Below, piece by piece: positions 55,525 through 64,000 of a stretch of 64,000 nt of DNA (position 1 is the stretch's first letter; the number at the start of each line of letters is the position of its first letter). Below the pieces are notes generated by a model. It did not search any database and was not told the DNA's origin. It worked only from the letters and a program-made list of their open reading frames with translations. The translations under genes were made by a program, and so were the position numbers. Source of the DNA: Sediminivirga luteola (GTDB taxonomy: Bacteria > Actinomycetota > Actinomycetes > Actinomycetales > Brevibacteriaceae); NCBI RefSeq assembly GCF_014639315.1, contig NZ_BMFY01000009.1:99832-163831 (forward strand), written 5' to 3'.

Positions 55525-56352
55525 TCAGCCGGTGGCGAGCCGGTCGTGACCCACGCCGATGCGCTCCCCCACCCGGACGGCCGACAGCGGCCCGGCATAG
55601 GCCCCGGCAGCCTCGGCCAGGACCGCTTCCGGATCGGTCCAGGCCGGGATGTGGGTGAGCCTGAGGCTGCGGGCGCCTGCCTCGGTGGCGATCTGGCCGG
55701 CGCGATGGCCGGTCAGATGGATACCGCGGACGCTGTCCCGGCCCTCTTGGAAGGCCGCCTCGCATAGGAACACGTCGGCGTCTCTGGCGGCCTCCACCAG
55801 GCCGGGGCAGGCGTCGGTGTCCCCGGAGTAAGCCAGCACGGCTCCGTCGGGGCCGGTGATCCGGAGGGCATAGGCCTCCACCGGGTGCTCCACCAGGGAC
55901 GGCTCGATGAGGAACGGGCCCACGCGGAATCCTTCCCGGTTGCGCAGCTGCCGGAAGTCGAAGGCGGCGGAGAAGTCCGTGTCGTCATCCGCGGCGTGCG
56001 CGGCCGGATCGGTCCGGTATGCGCGTTCCAGGCGTTCCTTCGCGCCCTCCGGAGCGAAAACCGGCAGGACGCTCCGGACGGTGGTGCCGTTCATGACGTC
56101 CGGGTGGTAGGTGCGGTAGACGTACATCCCGCACAGATCCATGCAGTGGTCCGGATGCAGATGGGAGAGGACGATGGCGTCGAGCTGATCGAGCCCGATG
56201 TGGTGCTGCAGCCGGGACAGGGCGCCGTTGCCCAGATCCAGGGCGATGCTGGTCGTGGTGCCGTCCGCCGCTTCGGCCTGCAGCAGATAGCAGCTGGCGG
56301 CCGAGTCCGGGCCCGGATAGGAGCCGGCGCAGCCGATCACCGTAAGCCTCAT
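55525..56352 (-). CDS. MBL-fold metallo-hydrolase
   Basis: 275 residues. VIGCAGSYPGPDSAASCYLLQ opens the fold; VLSHLHPDHCMDLCGMYVY is the HxHxDH metal motif, YSGDTDACPGLVEAA a later Asp ligand, LTGHRAGQIA and LTHIPAWTDP His ligands. Resembles RNase Z or cyclic-nucleotide phosphodiesterase-like proteins found between clpS-DUF2017 and rph in Actinobacteria. Start overlaps the DUF2017 stop. Confidence 0.88.
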   Translation of the reverse strand: MRLTVIGCAGSYPGPDSAASCYLLQAEAADGTTTSIALDLGNGALSRLQHHIGLDQLDAIVLSHLHPDHCMDLCGMYVYRTYHPDVMNGTTVRSVLPVFAPEGAKERLERAYRTDPAAHAADDDTDFSAAFDFRQLRNREGFRVGPFLIEPSLVEHPVEAYALRITGPDGAVLAYSGDTDACPGLVEAARDADVFLCEAAFQEGRDSVRGIHLTGHRAGQIATEAGARSLRLTHIPAWTDPEAVLAEAAGAYAGPLSAVRVGERIGVGHDRLATG

Positions 56353-57068
56353 ATGTCCTCCTCGTCGGTACCGCGTCCGCCGCCTCCGTCGCCGGCGTCC
56401 GCGGAACCTAAGTCGGGTCCGGCGGCGCCTGCCGCGCCGCCCGGGCGATGGGTGTCCTCGTCATCCGCGGTCGTATCGTCCTCCAGGCCTTCCAGCAGCG
56501 CCTCGGCGAGGGTCTCCTGGAGCCAGGTGAGGAATTCGTAGACCGCGAAGATCATACTGTCACTGTCCTCGCCGCGTCTGCCGTGCCGGTCACGTCCGGC
56601 GCGTTCGGCGAGGTCGCGGACGTCGTCCTCGTCCTCGATGCCCATACGCGAGGCCAGCACGAGGCGGACGTCGGTCAGCGCGGCCAGCCAGGCCTGCGCC
56701 TCGGGCTCGGCAAGCCGGAGCGGGTCGCTGCGGCGCAGAGTCAGCAGTGCGGTCTTCAGGCGGGCGATCTTGGCGTCCCGCAAGCCGGCCTCGGTATAGC
56801 GCCGGAACTCGGCGGCGCGTTCCGGGTCGTCCGGCGCGGCGTCAGGCAGCAGGCGCGCCAGCGCGGGGTCCGACGGCGGCGCGGTGTTCTCGCTGATCCC
56901 GACGATGCGCGAGAACTCGTCCTGCGGACCCTCGTCCCGGCCGCTTCCCAGCAGGGCGATCGTGTCGGAGAACACGCTGGCGATCAGACTGCGTTCGCCG
57001 GGTTCCAGGTGCGCGGTGAAGCGGGCAGGACGGCCCTGCCGCATGAAGGCGGTGGCCATCTCAGGCAT
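56349..57068 (-). CDS. DUF2017 family protein
   Basis: 239 residues. [26 protein letters not shown] and [19 protein letters not shown] plus a C-terminal [20 protein letters not shown] match DUF2017, a helical actinobacterial protein nearly always beside clpS. ATG 57068 overlaps the clpS stop region; ATG 57059 is also possible. Confidence 0.85.
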   Translation of the reverse strand: MPEMATAFMRQGRPARFTAHLEPGERSLIASVFSDTIALLGSGRDEGPQDEFSRIVGISENTAPPSDPALARLLPDAAPDDPERAAEFRRYTEAGLRDAKIARLKTALLTLRRSDPLRLAEPEAQAWLAALTDVRLVLASRMGIEDEDDVRDLAERAGRDRHGRRGEDSDSMIFAVYEFLTWLQETLAEALLEGLEDDTTADDEDTHRPGGAAGAAGPDLGSADAGDGGGGRGTDEEDI

Positions 57069-57375
57069 CACCCCGCTGGCAGGTGGCCCAGAGTCCGTAC
57101 CCGTGCATCGCCTCGGTGTCGCGTTCCATCTCTTCCCGGCTGCCGGTGGCCACCACGGACTTGCCCTTCTCGTGGACCTCCAGCATCAGCGTGGTCGCCT
57201 TCTCGCGGGAATAGCCGAAATAGGTCTGGAAGACATAGGTCACATAGCTCATCAGGTTCACCGGGTCGTTCCAGACGATGGTCACCCAGGGGATGTCCTG
57301 CTGCACCACCGGCCGGCTGAGGATGTCCGGTTCCGCGGTGGTCTGGGGACCCGCCATCAGTGAGGCACAGCGCAT
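57061..57375 (-). CDS. clpS: ATP-dependent Clp protease adaptor ClpS
   Basis: 104 residues. Delivers N-degron proteins to ClpAP/Clp[28 protein letters not shown] and [20 protein letters not shown] are the substrate and Clp-binding surfaces. ATG 57375 follows TACAGT (57382-57387, minus strand) by six bases, so the mRNA may be leaderless; ATG 57357 is an alternative. Confidence 0.94.
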   Translation of the reverse strand: MRCASLMAGPQTTAEPDILSRPVVQQDIPWVTIVWNDPVNLMSYVTYVFQTYFGYSREKATTLMLEVHEKGKSVVATGSREEMERDTEAMHGYGLWATCQRGDA

Positions 57376-57481
57376 TGTTCAACTGTACGTGAACTGCAGG
57401 CCCTCGTGACGACATAGCCCTCAGGCCGGCTCCGCTGCCGCCGTCGGTCTTCCCTCAGGTCGTCGTCTAGGATGTGGGCTT

Positions 57482-58813
57482 ATGAGCCATGGGACCGGGC
57501 GCCCGTCGAGCGCCCTGCTGACGGACAAGTATGAACTCACCATGGTGCAGGCGGCGCTGCGCTCTGGAGCGGCCCAGCGGCGAACGGTTTTCGAACTGTT
57601 CGCGCGCCGGTTGCCCGATGGCCGCCGTTACGGTGTCGTGGCAGGCACGGGGCGGTTCCTGGAGCAGCTGCGGGATTTCCGGTTCGGGGAGGAGGAACTG
57701 GGGTTCCTCGCCGATCACGATGTGGTGGACGCGGCGACGATCGACTGGCTCGCGGACTTTTCCTTCCGCGGTTCGATCCACGGCTATGCCGAGGGCGAGG
57801 TCTACTTCCCGCACTCCCCTCTGCTCACGGTCGAGGCCACGTTCGCCGAGGCGGTCGTGCTGGAGACGCTGGCGCTGTCGACGTTGAACTTCGATACGGC
57901 GATCGCCTCTGCCGCCTCCCGGATGACCGCGGCTGCGGGAGGCCGGCCGTGCATCGACATGGGGTCCCGCCGCACGCATGAGCAGGCCGCCGTCGCCGCT
58001 GCCAGGGCGGCGGTCATCGCCGGTTTCACGGCGACCTCGAATCTGGAGGCCGGCCGCCGGTACGGGCTGCCGACGGTGGGCACCGCAGCGCACGCCTTCA
58101 CGCTGCTGCACGACACCGAGCCGGACGCGTTCCGCGCCCAGGTGGACTCTCTGGGCACCGACACGACCCTGTTGCTGGACACCTATGACGTGCCCACGGC
58201 GTTGCGCACCGCCGTCGACGTCGCAGGACACGAGCTGGCTGGCGTGCGGCTGGACTCCGGTGATCTGCTGGCGCAGGCGCACGAGGTCCGGGCGGAGCTC
58301 AATGCGCTGGGTGCGACGGAGACCGGGATCACCGTGACCTCTGATCTGGACGAGTTCGCCATCGCCGCCCTGGCGGCGGCTCCGGTGGACGCCTACGGCG
58401 TCGGTACACGGCTGGTGACCGGTTCCGGGGCTCCGACCGCCAGCCTCGTCTACAAGCTGGTCCGCCGCACCGACGACGCCGGGCAGTGGCACAACGTGGC
58501 CAAGCGCTCAGCCGGCTCGAAGAGCTCCATCGGCGGGCGTAAGCGCGCGTACCGCATCCTGGACGAGGGCGGGGCCGCCGCGGAGGAACTCATCGTCGTC
58601 GGAGACGGCCAGGAACCGCCGGAGGAACAGCGCTACCGGAGGCTGCAGATTCCGCTGGTGGTGGACGGTGAGGTCGTGCCTGAGCACATCGGCTCGCAGG
58701 GCGTGGCGGCAGCGGCGGAGCGGCATGCTGCGGCCCGGGCCGAGCTTCCCGCGGAGGCGCTGCGGCTGCAGCGCGGTGAGGCGGCGATTCCCACCCGGTT
58801 CGCCGGCGCCTGA
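57482..58813 (+). CDS. pncB: Nicotinate phosphoribosyltransferase
   Basis: 443 residues. Makes nicotinate mononucleotide from nicotinate and PRPP for NAD salvage. ALLTDKYELTMVQAAL is the N-terminal substrate motif, DMGSRRTHEQAA holds the autophosphorylated His, VRLDSGDLLAQA and VTSDLDEFAI bind the phosphoribosyl group. ATG 57482 is eight bases after TAGGAT (57468-57473): probably leaderless. Divergent from clpS. Confidence 0.95.
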   Translation: MSHGTGRPSSALLTDKYELTMVQAALRSGAAQRRTVFELFARRLPDGRRYGVVAGTGRFLEQLRDFRFGEEELGFLADHDVVDAATIDWLADFSFRGSIHGYAEGEVYFPHSPLLTVEATFAEAVVLETLALSTLNFDTAIASAASRMTAAAGGRPCIDMGSRRTHEQAAVAAARAAVIAGFTATSNLEAGRRYGLPTVGTAAHAFTLLHDTEPDAFRAQVDSLGTDTTLLLDTYDVPTALRTAVDVAGHELAGVRLDSGDLLAQAHEVRAELNALGATETGITVTSDLDEFAIAALAAAPVDAYGVGTRLVTGSGAPTASLVYKLVRRTDDAGQWHNVAKRSAGSKSSIGGRKRAYRILDEGGAAAEELIVVGDGQEPPEEQRYRRLQIPLVVDGEVVPEHIGSQGVAAAAERHAAARAELPAEALRLQRGEAAIPTRFAGA

Positions 58814-58936
58814 CTCCTCACGGAGGTGGAGTTCCCGCCGCAGGACCGCCCGCGGCCGCTTGGCCTCCCTTGAGGCTGCGCCGCCGGCATCACAGGGCAG
58901 GGAGAGCATTGAGGCGGCCGAAGCTGCGGCTGTGCT

Positions 58937-60802
58937 TCAGCGCTTGCCGACGAACCAGCCGCGGAGGGTCTCGATGCGTTCCTGCACCTGCTCGTAACTG
59001 GCCTGTCCCACCGGCGGCCCCCCGCATCGGCGACGCAGTTCCATGTGGATGGTGCCGTGCGGCTGCCCCGAGCGGCGCGCCCAGGCGCCGACGAGCGACT
59101 GCAGTTCCTTGCGCTGCTTCTTCAGCGCCCGGTGATCGGGCTCGCTGCTCTCTTCCTCCTGGTCCGGGGGCGGGCTTCCGCCGCTCTTCCGGCTGGAGTG
59201 CTTGGCCTGGTGGCTGCGCAGCAGTGCCTCGACCTGGTCCGGTTCCAGCAGACCGGGGATGCCCAGGAAGTCGAGTTCGTCGTCGGAGCCGATCGCGCCC
59301 CCGACGCCGAACTCGCCGCCGTCGTAGAGCACTTTGTCGAAGGACGCGCTGGACCCGAGCGCCGCATAACTGCCTTCCAGTTCGGAGGAGGCGGCTTCGG
59401 CGCGCTGTGCCTGTTCCATCGATTCGTCGTCGAGCAGGATCTCCTCGACTTCTTCACCGGGCTCTCGTCCCAGGACATGGTCCCGTTCGACTTCGAGCTG
59501 GTTGGCGAGGGCCAGGAGGATGGGCACGCTCGGCAGGAAGATCGACGCGGTCTCCCCGCGGCGACGCGCCCGGACGAAGCGGCCGACCGCCTGCGCGAAG
59601 AACAGCGGCGTCGAGGTGGAGGTGGCATACACGCCGACCGCGAGCCGCGGGACGTCGACGCCCTCGGACACCATGCGGACGGCGACCATCCAGCGGCGCT
59701 CGGACTCCTGGAACTCGTCGATGCGCGCCGAGGCGCCCTTCTCATCGGAGAGGACGGTGGTGACCTTCTCGCCCGTGATCTGCTCCAGCTGCTTGGCGTA
59801 GGCGCGAGCCGTCTCCTGGTTGGTGGCGATCACCAGACCGCCGGCGTCGGGAACGGAGCGCCGCACCTCGGTCAGGCGCTGGTCGGCGGCGCGGAGCACC
59901 GCCGGTATCCATTCGCCCTCCGGGTCCAGCGCGGTGCGCCAGGCCTGCTGGGTGAGGTCCTTGGTGGCGCTCTCCCCCAGCTGCTGGCGCATCTCGTCGC
60001 CGGTGCGCGTTCGCCACCGCATCTCACCGGAGTACGCCAGGAACATGACCGGCCGGACCACGCCGTCCTCGAGCGCGCGGCCGTACCCGTAGGAATAGTC
60101 GGCGCTGGAGGTGCGTATCCCGTCCTCGTCGGGCACGTACTCCACGAACGGGATGGGTGCGTCGTCAGAGCGGAACGGCGTACCGGTCAGGGCCAGCCGC
60201 CGGGTCGCTCCGTCGAATGCCTCACGGACGGCGTCACCCCAGGACAGCGCGTCACCGGCGTGGTGGACCTCGTCCAGGATGACGAGGGTGCGGCCGGCAG
60301 CGGTGCGGTTGGCGTGCAGGGCGGGGTGCGCGGCGACCTGCGCGTAGGTCAGCGCGACGCCGTGGAAGCTCGCGCCGTGCTTGCCGTCGCTGTTCTTGAA
60401 GTTCGGGTCCAGGCGGATACCGACCCGCGAGGCCGAGTCGGCCCACTGGTGCTTCAGGTGCTCAGTCGGCGCGACGACGGTCACCCGCCGGACCACCCGC
60501 TGGGAGAGCAGCTCCGCGGCGAGCCTGAGCGCGAAGGTCGTCTTGCCTGCGCCCGGGGTCGCCACGGTGAGGAAGTCGCGCGGTGAGGCGTGGAAGTACT
60601 GCTCGAGCGCCTCTGCCTGCCAGGCACGGAGCTTTCCAGCGGTGCCCCAGGCCGCGCGGGCGGGAAAGGCGGGAGAGAGATTCTCTGCCGCCGTCGTTGA
60701 TGGTTTCACGTTCGCGTCACACCGTGCTCGAGGGGATCTGCTGTGGACTACCGGCGCATGCGTGGTGCCGAGGACGCACGTCGATGCGGCCCGGTCCGCC
60801 AT
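58937..60802 (-). CDS. DEAD/DEAH box (XPB-like) helicase
   Basis: 621 residues. Two-domain superfamily 2 helicase: LRAWQAEALEQYF (Q-like), VATPGAGKTTFALRLA (Walker A), VVAPTEHLKHQW, TLVILDEVHHAGDA (Walker B DEVH), ALTGTPFRSD (motif III), then AVRMVSEGVDVPRLAVGVYATST and FAQAVGRFVRARRRGE (motif VI). A coiled, charged C-terminal region (510-621) follows. Start uncertain: ATG 60802 or GTG 60709; the homologous part begins near residue 50. Probably repair-related. Confidence 0.88.
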   Translation of the reverse strand: MADRAASTCVLGTTHAPVVHSRSPRARCDANVKPSTTAAENLSPAFPARAAWGTAGKLRAWQAEALEQYFHASPRDFLTVATPGAGKTTFALRLAAELLSQRVVRRVTVVAPTEHLKHQWADSASRVGIRLDPNFKNSDGKHGASFHGVALTYAQVAAHPALHANRTAAGRTLVILDEVHHAGDALSWGDAVREAFDGATRRLALTGTPFRSDDAPIPFVEYVPDEDGIRTSSADYSYGYGRALEDGVVRPVMFLAYSGEMRWRTRTGDEMRQQLGESATKDLTQQAWRTALDPEGEWIPAVLRAADQRLTEVRRSVPDAGGLVIATNQETARAYAKQLEQITGEKVTTVLSDEKGASARIDEFQESERRWMVAVRMVSEGVDVPRLAVGVYATSTSTPLFFAQAVGRFVRARRRGETASIFLPSVPILLALANQLEVERDHVLGREPGEEVEEILLDDESMEQAQRAEAASSELEGSYAALGSSASFDKVLYDGGEFGVGGAIGSDDELDFLGIPGLLEPDQVEALLRSHQAKHSSRKSGGSPPPDQEEESSEPDHRALKKQRKELQSLVGAWARRSGQPHGTIHMELRRRCGGPPVGQASYEQVQERIETLRGWFVGKR

Positions 60803-60826
60803 GGCGCCGGGCTCTGCGCGCGGCCG

Positions 60827-61117
60827 TCAGGAGTTCCCGCCGCCGGGCATGGTCTCGTAGATCTCCTTGCACTTGGGGCAGATGGGGAACTTTTCCGGGT
60901 CACGGCTGGGAACCCACACTTTGCCGCACAGGGCGATCAGCGGATTGCCGGTGACCATCGACTCCATGATCTTGTCCTTGGGCGCGTAGTGCGAGAAGCG
61001 CTCGTGGTCGCCGGGCTCGACGAGCTGCTCCTGCCGCTCCCGCTCGATCGTGCCGGCCCCGCCCTGACGGGGTGCGTTCAGCGGGCCATCGGGTGCGCCG
61101 GGAATGCTCTCGCTCAT
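60827..61117 (-). CDS. DUF3039 domain-containing protein
   Basis: 96 residues. ERFSHYAPKDKIMESMVTGNPLIALCGKVWVPSRDPEKFPICPKCKEIYE is the DUF3039 core with three Cys in a zinc-ribbon-like arrangement. It lies just upstream of the helicase, the usual partner. ATG 61117 has GGAGGT. Confidence 0.92.
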   Translation of the reverse strand: MSESIPGAPDGPLNAPRQGGAGTIERERQEQLVEPGDHERFSHYAPKDKIMESMVTGNPLIALCGKVWVPSRDPEKFPICPKCKEIYETMPGGGNS

Positions 61118-61477
61118 ACCTCCATAGTAGCTTCGCGGAGCGCTGCATGCTCGTTCCCGGCGCGAGTCCGGGGAGATGTCCGGGAACAGTGGCTCGGCTC
61201 GCGACCCAGGCACGGGGAACCCCAGTGCTGCGGTCCCTCGACAGTGCTGGGTGAGGGGGCTGGTCCCACCGGGAGGACATTCTTCGCGATTACGCCAGCA
61301 TCCCGGGCAGCGACGAGACACGATGCCTGCACCTCTCCCTGTCCGCCGCCGATCAAGCCCCACGCCGAGCACACCGACCTGACCGCCCCAGGCCCATCGA
61401 TGAATCGCATTCCTAGGGGAAACTCTTCCTGAGCAGGGCCTCCCCTGTCGTGTGGCGTCACCGGACTCGAAACTGCT
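61118..61477. other. Intergenic stretch without recognisable features
   Basis: Between the DUF3039 gene and the PrsW-type protease. I see no gene with homology, no RNA gene and no strong hairpin. Confidence 0.5.
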
Positions 61478-62644
61478 TCACTGCTGGGTCCGGAATGGTG
61501 TCGGCGTCAGCCGACCAAACGCTCTCCTATGATGGATGCCAGCCCGGGCCTCTGTGACGATGCGACGCTGTTCGGGGAGCCAGTCTTGATCGGCCGGGGT
61601 TCCGCGGGTTAAGCGGATGGCGAGCGCGCTCGCCTCGGACTGGTATCTGGCGACCGCTCGTGCTGCGGCCCGTCCCGCGTGGCGACGGATGTCGGCGCGC
61701 CAGCGTCGGCGGGCCCGCAGGTTTGCCAGGGGCATTGCTTCCTCGGATGCGATGTCCCCGTCTCGGACCAGCATTTCTGCTCCTTCGGTGATCATCCGTC
61801 CCTGCCGGTGGCGGAGCACGAGAGCGACGATGAACACCGCGAGGAAGACCGGAACCATGACGGCGCCGTATACCTTGAAGATCAGGAACTGGTCGCTGCT
61901 GGCAAGGCCCGCCCAGTCCCAGATCCCGTGGAGCACGATCGCGGCCAGCAGCCCGAGGAGCACGGGCAGAACCTTGGCGGCCCGTCCGCGACGGTGTGCC
62001 GCGATGCCGATGCCAATCGCGGTGATGGCGACCATGAGGGAGTGGAAGAAGGGCACCATGGCGACTCGCATGAACAGAGTCACGCCCAGCGTTGCGACCG
62101 CCGCGGTATCCGCACCGCCGGATTGGACGACCTCCATCAGCGGACGCCCGAAGTAGAGGCTGTTCTCGATGAAGGAGAACCCGATACCGATGAGCCCGGC
62201 GAACACGATCGCGTCAAGCACGCCCGTGACCTCGCGCCGCCTGTAGATCAGCAGCCAAAGCAGGAAGAGCCCTTTCAGAACCTCCTCCGTCACGGGTGTG
62301 ATCATCAGCGGGCGCACCCATGCCCCCACATCCGCTCCCCAGATGACGTTGACCAGGTCATGCAACCATGCCTGGGTCCAGATCGAACAGAAGGCGGCCA
62401 CGCTCGCACCCCACACGAACGCGGACACGAGAAGGCGGGGCCGCCCGCGATGCCACCGGTTCAGCCAGAGGAACGCCAGGATCACTGGTGTCACGACGAT
62501 CACCGACAGCGCCAGGCCTGCTCCGACCCAGGCGATGCCGATCTGGGCTGACACCCAGACGACGGACCCGATCATGGTCGCTGCCGCAACGACCGGCCAG
62601 ATGATCCACAGCCGTCGGCGGCCTGCTTGCCTATTGATATCCAT
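61478..62644 (-). CDS. PrsW family intramembrane metalloprotease
   Basis: 388 residues and about nine helices. PVTEEVLKGLFLLWLL carries the EE motif, FSFIENSLYFGRPL the ExxxN-type motif, VPFFHSLMVAI and VLHGIWDWAG the two zinc-binding His. PrsW-type proteases cut membrane proteins, for example anti-sigma factors. A 110-residue basic cytosolic tail follows the last helix. No anti-sigma factor is adjacent. Divergent from a MerR regulator. Confidence 0.85.
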   Translation of the reverse strand: MDINRQAGRRRLWIIWPVVAAATMIGSVVWVSAQIGIAWVGAGLALSVIVVTPVILAFLWLNRWHRGRPRLLVSAFVWGASVAAFCSIWTQAWLHDLVNVIWGADVGAWVRPLMITPVTEEVLKGLFLLWLLIYRRREVTGVLDAIVFAGLIGIGFSFIENSLYFGRPLMEVVQSGGADTAAVATLGVTLFMRVAMVPFFHSLMVAITAIGIGIAAHRRGRAAKVLPVLLGLLAAIVLHGIWDWAGLASSDQFLIFKVYGAVMVPVFLAVFIVALVLRHRQGRMITEGAEMLVRDGDIASEEAMPLANLRARRRWRADIRRHAGRAAARAVARYQSEASALAIRLTRGTPADQDWLPEQRRIVTEARAGIHHRRAFGRLTPTPFRTQQ

Positions 62645-62700
62645 CTGTGTCCTTGCCTCCGAAGCTCGTCACGCCGTCCAACCGTCGGCGACTCCTCACA

Positions 62701-62729
62701 GTGGACACCATGCCCTTACGGCATACTCA
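62701..62729 (+). promoter_or_regulatory. Putative MerR-type promoter/operator
   Basis: ATGCC (62710-62714) and GGCAT (62720-62724) form an inverted repeat with centre CTTAC. It lies between a -35-like GTGGAC (62701-62706) and a -10-like TACTCA (62724-62729), as MerR proteins bind in the spacer. It precedes the merR gene by about 30 bases. Confidence 0.45.
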
Positions 62730-62756
62730 AGAGGGACGGGAAGAAAGGGGGCCGGA

Positions 62757-63482
62757 ATGGGATGGTCCACGCGCGAGGTCGCGAAGCTCGCCGGCACCAC
62801 CCTGCGAACAGTGCGGCATTATCACGACATCGGACTGCTCGAAGAGCCCGAACGGCTGCCTAACGGGTACAAGTCCTACCGAACCGTGCACCTCGTCCGG
62901 CTCCTGGAGATCCGCCGCCTCACCCGCCTCGGCCTATCGCTGTCGGCCATCGCGACGGTATTGCAGGACCCCGCCGACCTGAACGAGACTCTGGATGCGG
63001 TGCAGGATGACCTCGCCGAGACCATCGCCCAGCTACAGCTGGCGCAGGAAGAGATCGCGAAACTACGTCGCACGCCGACCGGCACGGACCTGCCGTTCGA
63101 TATCGCCGTCGCGGCGAAGGACGCCGAGCTCTCCGACGCGGATCGATCCCTGTATGCGGTCATCACGCAAGTCGCCGGTGACAAGGGCCACGAACACTGG
63201 AGCACCCTTCTCAAAGGCGCTGCTCGCACACCCGCCTCCGAGGAGTTCGACGCTCTTCCCGCGGACGCGGACGAGGAGACCCGGCACCGCCTCGCGGAAC
63301 AGCTGGCACCCCAGACGGCGGACCTGCTCGCCCAGCACCCGCTTCCCGCCGACGCCCGCCCGGGCAGCATCCGAGAACGGGAACTGTTCGCTCGCACCGT
63401 CATCGAGGCCATGACCGACCTCTACAACCCCGCCCAGCTCGACGTCATCGCACGCATCTGGCGTGCGATCGGCATCGTGTGA
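62757..63482 (+). CDS. MerR family transcriptional regulator
   Basis: 241 residues. STREVAKLAGTTLRTVRHYHDIGLLEEPERLPNGYKSY is the winged HTH, followed by VRLLEIRRLTRLGLSLSAIATVL and a coiled coil (NETLDAVQDDLAETIAQLQLAQEEIAKLRR). The C-terminal 110 residues are a helical effector domain of no known ligand and lack the Cys of metal sensors. ATG 62757 has AAAGGGGG. It may control itself and the divergent PrsW gene. Confidence 0.88.
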   Translation: MGWSTREVAKLAGTTLRTVRHYHDIGLLEEPERLPNGYKSYRTVHLVRLLEIRRLTRLGLSLSAIATVLQDPADLNETLDAVQDDLAETIAQLQLAQEEIAKLRRTPTGTDLPFDIAVAAKDAELSDADRSLYAVITQVAGDKGHEHWSTLLKGAARTPASEEFDALPADADEETRHRLAEQLAPQTADLLAQHPLPADARPGSIRERELFARTVIEAMTDLYNPAQLDVIARIWRAIGIV

Positions 63483-63610
63483 CGCAACCGGAACCTCATC
63501 GAGGGGACTAACGAGCTCGCCGCGTACCGTGCCGCGGGCAATAGCCTGCCAGCGCGTTGGTGGCTCACAGAACCCGGAGCGACCCCGCTCTAGGGATCAC
63601 GACCGACTGG

Positions 63611-63650
63611 GCTCACTCCTGCGATCAGGTCACTGCACGCAGGAGTGAGC
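63611..63650 (+). terminator. Terminator-like hairpin after merR
   Basis: GCTCACTCCTGCG (63611-63623) pairs perfectly with CGCAGGAGTGAGC (63638-63650) across a 14-base loop. No U tract. The rest of 63483-63690 holds nothing clear. Confidence 0.6.
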
Positions 63651-63694
63651 GGCTGCGCTCGGCCAATGAGACGCCCTGCCAAGAGCCACGTACG

Positions 63695-63790
63695 TCAGCG
63701 GCCGGCGAAGCGCGCCTTCGCTTCCGGGGTGCGCGGAGCGTAAACGTTGACGCGATTGCCGTCAGGACCGGCCGGCATCACCGCCCGGTT
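63695..63790 (-). pseudogene. Possible 3' gene fragment downstream of the rRNA operon
   Basis: The minus strand reads VMPAGPDGNRVNVYAP then TPEAKARFAGR and a stop. PDGNRVNVY resembles the last strand of VOC/glyoxalase proteins. Upstream the frame runs into the low-complexity rRNA terminator region without homology, so only an end fragment is supported. Confidence 0.3.
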
Positions 63791-63917
63791 TCCCCCACGG
63801 CACCGTTCCTCGCCCCAAGCACCATAGCCCCGCGCCACACCATTCCAGGCACAAAAAAGAAGAGGCCCCCACCCACCACACAGGCAGAAACCCCCACCAC
63901 ACACCCACACACAAACC

Positions 63918-63954
63918 AAAAAAAGGGGGGCCCACCCACACAGGCAGACCCCCC
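63918..63954 (-). terminator. rRNA operon terminator
   Basis: On the minus strand GGGGGG (63949-63954) pairs with CCCCCC (63925-63930), followed by seven T (63918-63924), right after 5S rRNA. A degenerate copy of the stem-loop sequence (CCCACCCACCACACAGGC near 63870) with another A-run lies further downstream. Confidence 0.8.
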
Positions 63955-63961
63955 AACAAGA

Positions 63962-64000
63962 ATTGCGGCAGCGTCTTACTCTCCCACACCCCCTAGAGTG
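63962..64000 (-). rRNA. rrf: 5S ribosomal RNA, 3' end (cut by window edge)
   Basis: The minus strand reads GGTGTGGGAGAGTAAGACGC, the conserved 3' part of bacterial 5S rRNA, ending in GCTGCCGCAA. The operon extends beyond the window on the right. Confidence 0.85.

Noticed and set aside
63820..63960. Repetitive C/A-rich sequence considered as a CRISPR-like repeat
   Set aside because: Only two degenerate copies, no regular spacers; explained by the rRNA terminator.

Overview
This window is chromosomal DNA of a high-GC Gram-positive actinobacterium. Codon third positions are almost all G or C. The neighbourhoods (rplY-pth, glmU-prs, mfd-mazG-eno-ftsB, clpS-DUF2017-MBL-rph-rdgB-pncB) together with DUF501, DUF3039, DUF6350 and a mycosin-type protease fit the order Micrococcales, probably Micrococcaceae; genus is not resolved. 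Most of the window is core genome, with small accessory or decaying patches. No prophage, CRISPR array or intact insertion sequence was seen.

Layout. 1-6.4 kb: end of an AEC transporter, a DUF1461 membrane protein, YceI, then an Erm-type 23S rRNA methyltransferase preceded by a short leader ORF and nested inverted repeats that look like a translational attenuator, a convergent Bcr/CflA drug exporter, an EamA permease and a VOC protein. 6.4-8.6 kb: methionine aminopeptidase divergent from an XRE regulator, a decayed prenyltransferase-repeat gene and a hypothetical gene. 8.7-14.7 kb: a promoter, a structured 5' leader and the six-gene Mrp (Mnh) Na+/H+ antiporter operon, with A and B fused. 14.7-19 kb: paired fluoride channels, a PepSY lipoprotein, and a cluster of DHFR-like, DUF4287 and VOC genes. 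19.1-32.9 kb (mostly minus): a tRNA with a UAA anticodon, ndh with a Rex-like operator, mycosin, Ppx/GppA, an OmpA-domain lipoprotein, DUF501, FtsB, enolase, MazG and Mfd. 33-44.4 kb: rhomboid protease, GNAT, a HigBA-like toxin-antitoxin pair, pth, rplY, a two-component system with a TAXI binding protein and a DctA-type symporter, prs, glmU and tRNA-Gln. 44.5-61 kb: PcrA helicase, DUF3017, purH, purN, DUF6350, a glycine/glutamine-rich membrane protein, rdgB, rph, an MBL hydrolase, DUF2017, clpS, pncB, a DEAD/DEAH helicase and DUF3039. 61.4-64 kb: PrsW-family protease divergent from a MerR regulator, then the terminator and 3' end of a 5S rRNA, so an rRNA operon on the minus strand enters from the right edge.

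Regulation visible in the sequence. Many first genes have a -10-like hexamer 6-8 bases before the start codon and no Shine-Dalgarno, which suggests leaderless transcripts. Two genes clearly differ and carry structured leaders: erm (2219-2500) and mnhA (about 8821-8978). In both, one strand of a possible stem overlaps the start codon or ribosome binding site. These two leaders are the best candidates for undescribed regulatory systems here. Other sites seen are a Rex-like box on the ndh -35 region, an 11-base-period direct repeat between the TAXI gene and dctA, and palindromes next to the XRE, MerR and DHFR-like genes.
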